A DNA stretch of 64,000 nt, taken from positions 52,038 through 116,037 of the forward strand of contig NZ_JAFR01000010.1 in NCBI RefSeq assembly GCF_000526235.1, given 5' to 3'. Positions 25,580 through 35,289 of this stretch are shown here, one piece after another (positions within the stretch are counted from its first letter, which is position 1; each line of letters begins with the position of its first letter). A model generated the notes under the pieces. It made no database searches, was not told the DNA's origin, and worked only from the letters and a program-made list of their open reading frames with translations. Position numbers and translations under genes: made by a program. The DNA comes from Acholeplasma granularum ATCC 19168 (GTDB lineage: Bacteria > Bacillota_I > Bacilli_A > Acholeplasmatales > Acholeplasmataceae).

Positions 25580-27457
25580 TTATTTTTTTAATAACATTCT
25601 TAATCCATTTAGAATTACAAGAATTGTAGACCCTTCGTGAGCAACGACTCCAAATGGTAAATTAACTAATCCAAAGATATTAAAGGATAATAATGTTAGG
25701 ATAATGGCAATTGAAAAGGTCATATTTTGGTAGACAATAACCTGATTAGCTTTAGATATTCTAAATAATCGATCAATATTATTTAAGTTGTTATTCATAA
25801 AAATTACATCTGCTGTCTCAAGTGAAACATCTGTGCCAGTACCCATAGCTGCACCAATATCTGCAATAGCTAATGCTGGAGCATCGTTAATCCCATCACC
25901 AACCATCATTACTTTACCATACTTAGTTTGTAGTTTTTTGACATGTTCACTTTTTTCATTAGGTAAAGCACCAGCAATGACATGTTCAATACCAACAGCT
26001 TTTGCTATTGCCTTAGCTGTTTGCTCATTATCACCTGTAAGTAAAACGGGCATAATATTTTGATCAATTAAATTATCAATCATTTTTCTTACATCTGGGC
26101 GAAGTTTATCCATTAGAGAAATAAAACCAATTAAATCATTATTAAGAATAATTTGAACAATTGAATGTCCAAGATTTTGATGTTCTAACATTTTTGATTC
26201 AACAAGATAAGTATCTTTATAACTGAATTTACCTACTTGATATGTATACGTACTATCAACAGTATAAGACATTCCCATTCCTGGAATTTCATCTACCTTT
26301 ATTGCTTGATATGTTGATTCATTCTGAAGGTGTGTAGTTATTGCATTTGCTAATGGATGATTTGATAGTTTCTCCATAGAATAGACGATATCTAAAATTT
26401 CTTTTTTATTTAAGGAAGCATCAATATAAACACTTTCAACAACAGGTTTTCCTTCAGTAATAGTTCCAGTCTTATCAAATACAACGACATTAATTTTACT
26501 TAAAGCCTCTAAATGTTGTCCACCTTTAATGAGTATTCTATGTCTTGCAGCATTAGATAAGGTAGATAACATTGTTGGCGCAACACTAGCAACTAAAGCA
26601 CAAGGAGAACCAACAACTAAAACAACAGTACCTCTATAGAACGCATCATTAAAATTCCAAATATTAAGTAAAGGTGGAATAATCATAAATCCTAATGCTA
26701 GAAGTAGTACAAAATACACATACCATTTTTCTATTTTTTCAATTCTAGTTTGTTGTTTACCTTGATTTTCTTGAGCTGCTGTAACTAAATCAATTATTTT
26801 GTTAACAACGAACTCTTCAGGTGATACAGTAATTTTTATTAAAATAGGTGAATTAAGATTATAAGTACCTGCAAAAACTTGATCACCTAAATCTTTATTA
26901 ACTGGCATTGATTCACCTGTAATAGCCGCTTGATTGATTGCAGTTTGTCCGCGAGTAATAACACCATCAACTGGTACTGCATCACCAACTTTAACAATAA
27001 CTACATCACCTTTTTTAAGGTCTTTAACGGAAACTTGAGTTTCTATGCCATCGTTATAAAGTGTTGCTAAATCTGGAGAAATGTTTAGTAATGATGTTAA
27101 TTCTTTTTGGGATTTGTTATGTGCAAATGTTTCTAATAAACCAGATACCGCAAAAATCATAATTAGAAGTGCTGCTTCAGCTGGATTACCTATAATAAAT
27201 GCTGCTAAAGCTGCAATTATCATTAGTATTTCAACATTTAATGCTTTATTTGCAATTGTTTCTTCAACACCTTCTTTTGCTTTAAAAAAACCTCCAAGTA
27301 AAAATGAAATACCATACATGATAACAAGGATAGTAGGTGTCTTACCATCTACATCTGGTAATATCGTTTGATGTAGTATGAGGGATGTGATAATTAATAT
27401 CACTGAGATAGTTACTACAGTAAACTCAATATTTAATTTGTTAAATAACTTTTTCAT
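25580..27457 (-). CDS. Heavy-metal P1B-type ATPase with SPC membrane motif
   Basis: 625-residue metal pump without an N-terminal HMA domain. Seen: TGESMPVNK (actuator), GSPCALVAS (metal-site helix), DKTGTITEG (phosphorylated Asp), SNHPLANA, GDGINDAPALA and the C-terminal HEGSTILVILNGLRMLL. The SPC motif places it with the P1B-4/ZosA/PfeT-like group (Co, Zn or Fe(II) transport). The start at 27457 follows AGAGG; the 20-residue upstream extension has none. It is monocistronic and divergent from tRNA-Val. Confidence 0.92.
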   Translation of the reverse strand: MKKLFNKLNIEFTVVTISVILIITSLILHQTILPDVDGKTPTILVIMYGISFLLGGFFKAKEGVEETIANKALNVEILMIIAALAAFIIGNPAEAALLIMIFAVSGLLETFAHNKSQKELTSLLNISPDLATLYNDGIETQVSVKDLKKGDVVIVKVGDAVPVDGVITRGQTAINQAAITGESMPVNKDLGDQVFAGTYNLNSPILIKITVSPEEFVVNKIIDLVTAAQENQGKQQTRIEKIEKWYVYFVLLLALGFMIIPPLLNIWNFNDAFYRGTVVLVVGSPCALVASVAPTMLSTLSNAARHRILIKGGQHLEALSKINVVVFDKTGTITEGKPVVESVYIDASLNKKEILDIVYSMEKLSNHPLANAITTHLQNESTYQAIKVDEIPGMGMSYTVDSTYTYQVGKFSYKDTYLVESKMLEHQNLGHSIVQIILNNDLIGFISLMDKLRPDVRKMIDNLIDQNIMPVLLTGDNEQTAKAIAKAVGIEHVIAGALPNEKSEHVKKLQTKYGKVMMVGDGINDAPALAIADIGAAMGTGTDVSLETADVIFMNNNLNNIDRLFRISKANQVIVYQNMTFSIAIILTLLSFNIFGLVNLPFGVVAHEGSTILVILNGLRMLLKK

Positions 27458-27648
27458 AAGATGCCTCTTTCTGTAATTTGATAGTAATAATCTACCACCA
27501 TTCAAATTTATTAGCAAGTTATTTATATAAAAAAAGGTCTTATTTATAATAATTATATATTAAAAAGTGCTATTTAAAATAATTATAAATATCAAGTTAT
27601 ATAATATATATATTTTAAACATGTTGTTAAATAAACTACCACTTACAA

Positions 27649-27677
27649 TTGATAATCATATTTATATATGTTAAAAT
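27649..27677 (+). promoter_or_regulatory. Promoter of tRNA-Val
   Basis: TTGATA (27649-27654), 17 nt, TAAAAT (27672-27677). The predicted start is G27684, 16 nt before the tRNA. Confidence 0.7.
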
Positions 27678-27699
27678 AGTTTTGCGTCAATTTATGGAT

Positions 27700-27774
27700 G
27701 CACAGTTAGCTCAGCGGGAGAGCACCTGCTTGACGTGCAGGGGGTCACAAGTTCAATCCTTGTACTGTGCACCA
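27700..27774 (+). tRNA. tRNA-Val (GAC)
   Basis: 75 nt with encoded CCA. Acceptor GCACAGT/ACTGTGC, D arm GCTC/GAGC, anticodon stem CTGC/GCAG with loop TTGACGT (anticodon GAC), T arm ACAAG/CTTGT. A T-rich run follows directly. Confidence 0.95.
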
Positions 27775-27870
27775 TTTTTTTTATTTTAATATGCTAGTTA
27801 ATGACTTGTTTTTTTATTTTAATATATAATTAAGGTGAATTAAGATAACAATGTAAAGGGGGATCTTTAA

Positions 27871-30800
27871 ATGAGTGGTTTTGATTTAAATTTAATACCT
27901 ATGATATTTTTAATATTTCAAATAACTGTTATTGGACTTTTTGTTTTAGTACATCTTTTTTCTGGTAGAAGAAGGGGTTTAGTTAAAACATCTTGGTTTT
28001 TTATTGGTGAAGTTATTATGGTATTATTATTATTTTGGGGTATAGGATTAATTCAAACAAATGACTGGATAACTGAGGCAATGGTTAGACAATATGCTTC
28101 AATGATTCCAATGATTAGTGGTGATTTAAACCAGTATATGGACCAAATCGTAGATGCAGGAGCACTACCGCTTTTACTTGCTATTATGGATTTAAGCATT
28201 AAAATAAGTATATTTGTTTTAGCATTTACAATTTTAAGATTTTTATTTAAATGGATAATTTTTGGGATTCCTTGGGCAATATTTATTAAACCTATCGTAA
28301 AAGATAAACCTAAGAATAAATTATTGGGTGGACTTGTTGGCGTATTTAGAGGTGTTTTTTCTGGTTTTGTATTAATATTTCCAGTATTAATATTAATTAA
28401 TACAGTTGTAGGACAAGGTGTAGAAATAGAAGATCCTGAGTATCAAGAATTAGCCATTACAATATCTAAAGCAAACGATTATAATTTTGTAAAATATGTT
28501 AACCAAGCATCTATGATAAACAATGTTGGGTTAGCTGATTTTGTCTTTGACTTGGCATTTAGATCTAAAGTTAATGATGAAGAAGTTATTATATGGCGTA
28601 CCGAACTATCTTGGATTGCAGAAGCAGGTAAAATGGCTCTTCCTTTTGTATTAGGTGAAAATAGTCAACCTGAGATAACTTTAGCTGAAATCACTAAGTA
28701 TGAAGGAGCATTTAGTTTATTTGCAGAATCTCAATTAATTAATTCTTCAGTAAAACCATTAATGAAGTTTTCATTATTGGTTATATCTGAGGATGAATCT
28801 TTTGACTTTTTAACAAATGAAGAAGTGGATGAGTTGATTGCAATTATTGATAATTCTGAAATTGATTTAGCAAATGATATAAACAGTCTTTATACTGTTA
28901 TAAAAGATTTACTCACAATTCAAGACTATTCAAAATGGCAAGAAACAATTAATGATTATAGTTTAATTGCTGATTTTAATGAAGAAGAACAAAATTTATT
29001 TATTGGCGCACTTCAAAAAATTGTATCATTAGATATATTAAAATTAGCAGATCCAATTATAAGTATTGGTATGTATGATGAGAATGTTGTGAATCAAATT
29101 AATTGGTTAGAATCTCCTGCTGATAAAGTTCAACTATTAAACAATGTTAGGAATAAAATTAAGACTTATGAAGGTGAATTTGTTACAACAACACTAGAAC
29201 AACTAGTGACACTTTTTGATGATGTTTTCTACCAATTTCCTGGTATTGATCTAGATGGAAATGGTACAAAAGATTTAACATTAACTGAGTTATTAAGTGA
29301 TTTAGGTAAACTTACTAATGTATTAAATAATGATCCTGAATATCATGTGTGGTTTAAAGAAGTTGTTGAAGGAATTGCTGATCTATCAGTTATTGATGTA
29401 TTTATGGAACCTATTATGGGATTGGCTGTTAATCAGATAACAGGTAATGATAGTTTATTTAGTGAAACAGAATTTAATGAAATTAAGTTAATTATCGAAC
29501 AAAACTTCGCTACTCAAGATGATTTAAGACGTGAGCTAATTTGGATTGCTGAAGTTTATGAGGCAATTGGTAATCTACATATAGGCGCAGAATTAGATGC
29601 GAGTGCTAAACCTGTAGAAATTATAGATAGATTATTATCTGATACAAATGGTCAACTCTTATTTAAAGATACAATTGATAAGTTCTTAGAAGGAACTACA
29701 ATAAGTGCTTTAACTGAAAGCATGAGCGATGTTTTAATATCTAAATATTTAACTGAACCAGCAGCTCTTGCAGAACCACTAAACCGTGCAACCGTACTAG
29801 ATGATTTTAGTTTAAAAACTGAAATTGATGTTGTTTTAGATGTTTTATTTGCTTTATATGACGAAGGATTTTCATTAAATAATATGATTGCTGGTAATGA
29901 AAATATGTTAAATGAATTATTACCATCCTTAATTAGTTATGTAAGAGTAGAATCTCAAAAAGATTTACTCCTATCATCTAAAATCATGTATTCTTTCTTA
30001 GATTACAATTTCAAATCCATTCCAATGTTTGAAATACCAGATGTTTCATACGAAACATCCGGACCATATAATGGTTGGATTAAAAAAACAGAACTATCAG
30101 CTCTATTTAGTGTACTTGATGGATTACTAATAGAAATGGAAGCTCAAAACATGGAATTGACTGATTTGCTTGAAGGTTTTGAAAATATGAATGATTTTTT
30201 CCCAGTTATTAAAGCATATGCAAATTCAAGTGAAAACAGAACGACCCTTTTATCATCAGACATTATATATAAAACAATCGATGATTTAATTAAAGGTATT
30301 GATTTAATTGAGATTCCAGAATCAGCGGTTGACAATGACACTCACTCACCATATTATGAATGGACTCAAAGATTGGAATTAAACAAAATATTAGAATCTC
30401 TTGTTATAATGGATATTGATATGCCACAACCAGGAGAATCGATGGATTTAAACAGTATAACAGGTGAACAAATTCATTCAGTTATATTAGTCGAATCTAA
30501 GGTTATGACTAGACTCCTTACAACATACATTAAAGATGCTAATATTTTTGATATACCAGATGTTGCATATACTGATCATACAAATCAAGATTTAAAACAA
30601 GAAGAACTACAAGCATTAGGTGAATTATTAGTAGATCTAAATCTTAGTTTAGGTGATTTAATTGGTGGAGATACCTCTAATTTATTAAGTAGCTACACGG
30701 TTTCAAATTTAACTGCTTTAAGTTATCAAAACTCTTATCTCATGCAAGGATTTATAACTTATGGTATTAAAACAGGTATTGGTAATCCTCATCCGCTTGC

Positions 30801-32397
30801 AATGAACGCAACATACCCAGAAATATTATCAATAACAGAAATAACAGAAATATTTAAAATTTTAAATGCATTAGATACGATACCTTCTATGTCTGTACAA
30901 GACTTAATGGATACATTAAATCCTACAACACTTACTTATGCTCAAACTAATACTGTTGTACAAAATGGTGACTCTATTGTTATAAGAGCTTTATTTAGTG
31001 AAAATTTACTTCAAAACGATATGATTGTTTCAAATAATTTAAACTTACAAGATGTTGCTTATCACTATCACTTAGGTGTTAAACAAACAGACTTAATTAG
31101 TTACCAAGAAATGCAAAAACTTGTATTATCATTAAGTAATTTAAGTGATCCGGAAGACATTATTTTAGATAGTATGTCCTTAATTAATACCGATACACTA
31201 ACTATTCAAAATATGATTGATATGGTAAGTGCAGATTCATCAATTGTACGTACACTAATGAGTGATAGCTTAATTACATACGTCACACCAGCTAGAATAT
31301 TAGATGATGCATATGATAGTTTAGCTCCAAATGATTTAACACAATTAGAACTAGAAAACTTCCTAAATGCAATCGCAGTACTAGATACAACATATAATGA
31401 TGGTAATGATGCAAACGATGCACCAGTTATGAATTTAGTATCTACCTTAAGTACTACGCAATCAACTCTAACTATAGGACAAATGAAATCGATGCATAGC
31501 AAAGATTCATTAATTATGCAAAAGTTCATGTCTGAAGGAATTGTTGATGCTGTAGGCTTATTAGAAGTCAGACAAGATGCATTTGTAGATATACCAAAAG
31601 AGGTTATAAAAAAACTAGAAATAACTAATTTACTAGATACTTTAAATGTTATTGCACTTAAGAATAACTCGGATATTCAAGAAGATGCAGATGATGAATC
31701 ATTAAGTGCAATTATTTCAGGTATTGGTAGTTCAATTGAATTGGATGTATTAGACGATATAGCTACAATAAATTCTATAATTGTCTATAGAAAACTTACA
31801 AATGTATTAGCATCATCCTTACCTAGTCCGGTTACCATTCCAAATGCTGCACTACAAGTTCATGCATATACTGGTGATGATATTACTCAAACTGAATTAC
31901 AAAACTTAATCGCAGCATTAAATGCATTAGGATTTACAGATATGAACGTTGGGTTAATTGACTCTAATGCAACTGACCTTGTTAAGGTAAAAGATGCATT
32001 AACTGCTAACTCACTGATTGTAGATAGAATTATTTCTGATGCAATAAATCAAGCAAATATTGATACAGTAGAATCACATGAAGGTACTGAAGATCCATCA
32101 ATTGATATTCAAAAAGATGAATTAGTTAACCTAGTTGATGGTTTCATTGCATTTAATATTAATAGTGTAGATGATGCATTAACACTTGATTTCGCAACAT
32201 TTATGACTTTAGTCTCAACATCAGGTGTTACAGAAACAGAGTTTAATGGCTATATAGATTATACTGAACCATATGATCCATTAACTGAAAATATTGGCTT
32301 AACAATATTTAAAGATTTTATAATCAGTAAGTCACAAGGTGTTCCATTTGTAGAGGTTAATAATAGACAAGAAGTTAATCAATTATTCTTCCCATAA
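27871..32397 (+). CDS. Giant membrane protein with C-terminal tandem repeats
   Basis: 1508 residues. The N-terminus has about four membrane helices (residues 8-30, 40-62, 100-128, 150-172) with a CvpA-like phrase RRRGLVKTSWF. The rest is acidic and low in Cys. From about residue 700 to the end at least nine degenerate repeats of 79-94 residues start near 701, 795, 875, 954, 1034, 1122, 1212, 1301 and 1380. Each opens with a [D/N/S]S-x-I/L-V/M-x-[R/x] helix, then a hydrophobic-Pro stretch and a TEL-x-x-L helix. An earlier unit may start near 615. No enzyme motif is visible. A surface or scaffold role is a guess. GGGGGA precedes the ATG. Confidence 0.8.
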   Translation: MSGFDLNLIPMIFLIFQITVIGLFVLVHLFSGRRRGLVKTSWFFIGEVIMVLLLFWGIGLIQTNDWITEAMVRQYASMIPMISGDLNQYMDQIVDAGALPLLLAIMDLSIKISIFVLAFTILRFLFKWIIFGIPWAIFIKPIVKDKPKNKLLGGLVGVFRGVFSGFVLIFPVLILINTVVGQGVEIEDPEYQELAITISKANDYNFVKYVNQASMINNVGLADFVFDLAFRSKVNDEEVIIWRTELSWIAEAGKMALPFVLGENSQPEITLAEITKYEGAFSLFAESQLINSSVKPLMKFSLLVISEDESFDFLTNEEVDELIAIIDNSEIDLANDINSLYTVIKDLLTIQDYSKWQETINDYSLIADFNEEEQNLFIGALQKIVSLDILKLADPIISIGMYDENVVNQINWLESPADKVQLLNNVRNKIKTYEGEFVTTTLEQLVTLFDDVFYQFPGIDLDGNGTKDLTLTELLSDLGKLTNVLNNDPEYHVWFKEVVEGIADLSVIDVFMEPIMGLAVNQITGNDSLFSETEFNEIKLIIEQNFATQDDLRRELIWIAEVYEAIGNLHIGAELDASAKPVEIIDRLLSDTNGQLLFKDTIDKFLEGTTISALTESMSDVLISKYLTEPAALAEPLNRATVLDDFSLKTEIDVVLDVLFALYDEGFSLNNMIAGNENMLNELLPSLISYVRVESQKDLLLSSKIMYSFLDYNFKSIPMFEIPDVSYETSGPYNGWIKKTELSALFSVLDGLLIEMEAQNMELTDLLEGFENMNDFFPVIKAYANSSENRTTLLSSDIIYKTIDDLIKGIDLIEIPESAVDNDTHSPYYEWTQRLELNKILESLVIMDIDMPQPGESMDLNSITGEQIHSVILVESKVMTRLLTTYIKDANIFDIPDVAYTDHTNQDLKQEELQALGELLVDLNLSLGDLIGGDTSNLLSSYTVSNLTALSYQNSYLMQGFITYGIKTGIGNPHPLAMNATYPEILSITEITEIFKILNALDTIPSMSVQDLMDTLNPTTLTYAQTNTVVQNGDSIVIRALFSENLLQNDMIVSNNLNLQDVAYHYHLGVKQTDLISYQEMQKLVLSLSNLSDPEDIILDSMSLINTDTLTIQNMIDMVSADSSIVRTLMSDSLITYVTPARILDDAYDSLAPNDLTQLELENFLNAIAVLDTTYNDGNDANDAPVMNLVSTLSTTQSTLTIGQMKSMHSKDSLIMQKFMSEGIVDAVGLLEVRQDAFVDIPKEVIKKLEITNLLDTLNVIALKNNSDIQEDADDESLSAIISGIGSSIELDVLDDIATINSIIVYRKLTNVLASSLPSPVTIPNAALQVHAYTGDDITQTELQNLIAALNALGFTDMNVGLIDSNATDLVKVKDALTANSLIVDRIISDAINQANIDTVESHEGTEDPSIDIQKDELVNLVDGFIAFNINSVDDALTLDFATFMTLVSTSGVTETEFNGYIDYTEPYDPLTENIGLTIFKDFIISKSQGVPFVEVNNRQEVNQLFFP

Positions 32398-32419
32398 TAA
32401 GTTAATACACCTAAAAAAT

Positions 32420-32456
32420 CAAAGAATCCTAAGATATTTAATTTTAGGATTCTTTG
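32420..32456 (+). terminator. Terminator of the giant repeat protein gene
   Basis: 13-bp perfect stem CAAAGAATCCTAA/TTAGGATTCTTTG; the tail is only moderately T-rich. Confidence 0.7.
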
Positions 32457-32520
32457 TTTATATAATAGAAAAAGTAATACTTTGATGTATAATAATATAT
32501 GAAAGGTAGGGGATTGATTT

Positions 32521-33186
32521 ATGAAAGCTTCCTATGGATGGTTATTTAAATGGATATTAGCCGCTATATTAATTACAGTCGGACTCACTATGTATTTTCA
32601 AAAACCACTTGTATTTTTAGTAACAGGTATCATAATTGTTGTATTTTCACTATTTAGAGTCGTTCCACTAGTTAAGTCACTTAAAAAAGAAGTATTAAGA
32701 ACAATGAATATCATTGAGATTATATTTGACTTCTTGTTAGGTATTTTAATGATTTATGTAGGATATGAGGCGATTAAATCTGGAAATAATATAGATTCAT
32801 TTTGGAGTACGGTTTATAAATATACATTAGCATTTATCTTTATTACTCGTGGAGTTGTATTCTTTTACTCAACAGTATTCTTAGATGAAAAGACAGAACA
32901 AATTAAGTTTTGGATGCACGTTTTAATCTTAGCATTAGGCGCATTTATTGTAGGGCTTAAAGATTTTAATGAAGAATCAATTGCCATTTTACTTTTAATA
33001 ATTTCTGTAACAGGTGGCGCATACTTAATATATGATGGATCAAAAGGGTATGGTAAATATCGTCAGTATTCCAGTGAATTAAATAATCCAAAAGTTAAAG
33101 TAAAAGATAAAAAAATTGAAAAAGAATTACCAACAACGGATAAAGTCAAACCTGAAGTTGATAAAGACAGACCATATATAAATTAA
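32521..33186 (+). CDS. Multi-TM membrane protein, DUF308-like
   Basis: 221 residues with six hydrophobic helices in three pairs (within residues 8-175), each followed by short basic or acidic turns, as in the HdeD/DUF308 family. A charged soluble tail (about 185-221, Lys/Glu/Asp-rich) follows. The family call is by pattern only. AGGTAGGGG lies upstream of the ATG. It sits between two terminators, so it is monocistronic. Confidence 0.65.
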   Translation: MKASYGWLFKWILAAILITVGLTMYFQKPLVFLVTGIIIVVFSLFRVVPLVKSLKKEVLRTMNIIEIIFDFLLGILMIYVGYEAIKSGNNIDSFWSTVYKYTLAFIFITRGVVFFYSTVFLDEKTEQIKFWMHVLILALGAFIVGLKDFNEESIAILLLIISVTGGAYLIYDGSKGYGKYRQYSSELNNPKVKVKDKKIEKELPTTDKVKPEVDKDRPYIN

Positions 33187-33210
33187 TTTTATCAACTAAA
33201 TTAAAAGTCT

Positions 33211-33240
33211 AAGCACATTGTTAAATTGCAATGTGCTTTT
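33211..33240 (+). terminator. Terminator ahead of the acc-fab operon
   Basis: AAGCACATTG (33211-33220) pairs with CAATGTGCTT (33229-33238), then a T-rich run. Confidence 0.85.
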
Positions 33241-33259
33241 ATTTTTTAATCGGTGATGT

Positions 33260-33326
33260 TTTGAACTTCAAATCAATTGACAAAAGTCATAAAAGTGATA
33301 GAATGTTAATAAGTTTGAAGTTCAAG
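33260..33326 (+). promoter_or_regulatory. acc-fab promoter between two FabT-like boxes
   Basis: Promoter TTGACA (33277-33282), 16 nt, TAGAAT (33299-33304). Box 1, TTTGAACTTCAAA (33260-33272), ends 4 nt before the -35. Box 2, TTTGAAGTTCAAG (33314-33326), covers the region just after the predicted start. Both follow TTTGA-N3-TCAAA, with one mismatch in box 2. A leader of about 150 nt with an inverted repeat (AATGTAT/ATACATT, near 33372-33390) precedes accB. Confidence 0.7.
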
Positions 33327-33460
33327 ATAAATCAAACGTTAAAAAATAACTTACATTATATTAAATATTTCAATGTATAATCATACATTTAACTTTATTA
33401 TGTAAGCATTTAAAATTAATAAAAAAATGTAAGTAAATAAGGAAAATAGAGAAAGATAAT

Positions 33461-33910
33461 ATGAAACTAAACGAAATAAAAAGTATAATTAAAGATTTTG
33501 AATCATCAACTTTAACTGTATTAGACCTGGAAACTGAACATGTTAAATTAAGACTTTCTAAGAATAAAGATGAAAAAGTTGAAGTAATAAACCAAACCGT
33601 ACACAATCAAAACAAAGAAAATATAGAAATTAAAGATACTAAACCAAGTATTGAAACACATATAACCTCAAATGATTTATTAATTAAATCACCACTTGTG
33701 GGTACTTTTTATAGTGCTGCATCACCAGATAGTGAACCATTTGTTAAGGTTGGTGATACTGTTAAAAAAGGACAAGTTGTCTGTATAGTTGAGGCGATGA
33801 AAATAATGAATGAAATTACATCTTTAGTTGATGGTAAAATTACTAAAGTGAATTTTAAAAATGGCGATGTTGTTGGTTTTGATGATGTCTTATTCAGTGT
33901 GGTGGAATAA
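33461..33910 (+). CDS. accB: Biotin carboxyl carrier protein of acetyl-CoA carboxylase
   Basis: 149 residues. An N-terminal helical segment, a charged linker (about 45-70) and a C-terminal biotinyl domain with EAMKIMNE; the Lys is the biotinylation site. It carries CO2 between biotin carboxylase and carboxyltransferase. First gene of the operon; its stop overlaps the accC start by one base. Confidence 0.96.
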   Translation: MKLNEIKSIIKDFESSTLTVLDLETEHVKLRLSKNKDEKVEVINQTVHNQNKENIEIKDTKPSIETHITSNDLLIKSPLVGTFYSAASPDSEPFVKVGDTVKKGQVVCIVEAMKIMNEITSLVDGKITKVNFKNGDVVGFDDVLFSVVE

Positions 33911-35289
33911 TGGCACAAAATAAGGTATTAGTAGCAAATCGTGGTGAGATTGCAGTAAGAATTATTCGCGCATGTAAGGAATTAGGAATTCCTGTGGTTG
34001 CAATATATTCTACAGCAGATAGTGATAGTTTACATACTAAGTTAGCTGATGAAGCAGTCTGTATTGGTCCCGCACGTAGTAAAGATAGTTATTTAAACAT
34101 GCAATCAGTATTAAGTGCAGCTATCGCAACAGGATGTAATGCGATTCATCCGGGTTATGGTTTTTTATCAGAAAATGCTAAATTTATTGAGATGGTTGAG
34201 TCAACAGGTATTAAATTTATTGGACCATCATCTAAGGTTGTTAGTAAACTTGGTGATAAAGCAACAGCAAGAGCTATTGCTAAATCAGTAGGAGTACCCG
34301 TTGTTGAAGGATCTGATGGCGTTGTTGAAAATAAAGATGTTGGATTAAAAATAGCAAAACAAATTGGATATCCTGTCATGATTAAAGCAAGTTCTGGTGG
34401 TGGTGGGCGTGGTATAAGCGTTTGTCACAATGATAGTGAATTTAAAAAAGCATTTGATATGACATCTATGGAGGCAGAATCATCATTTGGTGATAAATCA
34501 GTTTATGTTGAAAAGTTCATTGAAAATCCACGTCATATTGAAATTCAAATTATAGCTGATTCTAAAGGTAATGTTGTTCATTTATTTGAACGTGATTGCT
34601 CAATGCAAAGACGTAATCAAAAGTTAATTGAAGAAGCACCTTCATCCATTTTAAATGATGAATTAAGAAAAAAAATGGGTCAGGCTGCAGTTAAGTTAGC
34701 AAAACATGTGAACTATGAAAATGCAGGAACAATTGAATTTTTAGTGGATGCTAGAAAAAACTTTTACTTTATTGAAATGAATACTAGAATTCAAGTTGAA
34801 CATCCCGTAACAGAAATGATTACAGGAATTGATCTTGTAAAAGAGCAAATTAAAATAGCTTATGGTAAAGAATTAAGTTTTAAACAAAAAGATATAAAAA
34901 TATTAGGTCATGCAATTGAATGTAGAATCAATGCGGAAGATCCACTTAATAACTTTATGCCTACACCAGGTAGAATTAAAAATATATTACTTCCGGGTGG
35001 GTTTAATGTTCGATTTGATTCTCATATATATCCGGAATATGTCGTATCACCTTTTTATGATTCAATGCTAGGTAAATTAATAGTTTTTGCACCAAATAGA
35101 AAAGAAGCAATGCGTAAAATGCGTATTGCACTTGAACAATTAGTTATTGATGGTATCAAAACAAATATTGAGTATCATTACGCAATCATGCATGCAACAG
35201 ACTTTATTAAAGGAAATTATGATACGGGATTTGTTGCAAAATTCAATGGATTAATTCAAGGTGAATATAATGAATCATTTATTGGATGA
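33910..35289 (+). CDS. accC: Acetyl-CoA carboxylase, biotin carboxylase subunit
   Basis: 459-residue ATP-grasp enzyme that carboxylates biotin on AccB. Seen: VLVANRGEIAVRI at the start, HPGYGFLSEN, the glycine-rich ATP loop KASSGGGGRGI, and the catalytic EMNTRIQVEHPVTE. Full length. It overlaps accB by one base and accD by 20 bases. Confidence 0.97.
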   Translation: MAQNKVLVANRGEIAVRIIRACKELGIPVVAIYSTADSDSLHTKLADEAVCIGPARSKDSYLNMQSVLSAAIATGCNAIHPGYGFLSENAKFIEMVESTGIKFIGPSSKVVSKLGDKATARAIAKSVGVPVVEGSDGVVENKDVGLKIAKQIGYPVMIKASSGGGGRGISVCHNDSEFKKAFDMTSMEAESSFGDKSVYVEKFIENPRHIEIQIIADSKGNVVHLFERDCSMQRRNQKLIEEAPSSILNDELRKKMGQAAVKLAKHVNYENAGTIEFLVDARKNFYFIEMNTRIQVEHPVTEMITGIDLVKEQIKIAYGKELSFKQKDIKILGHAIECRINAEDPLNNFMPTPGRIKNILLPGGFNVRFDSHIYPEYVVSPFYDSMLGKLIVFAPNRKEAMRKMRIALEQLVIDGIKTNIEYHYAIMHATDFIKGNYDTGFVAKFNGLIQGEYNESFIG

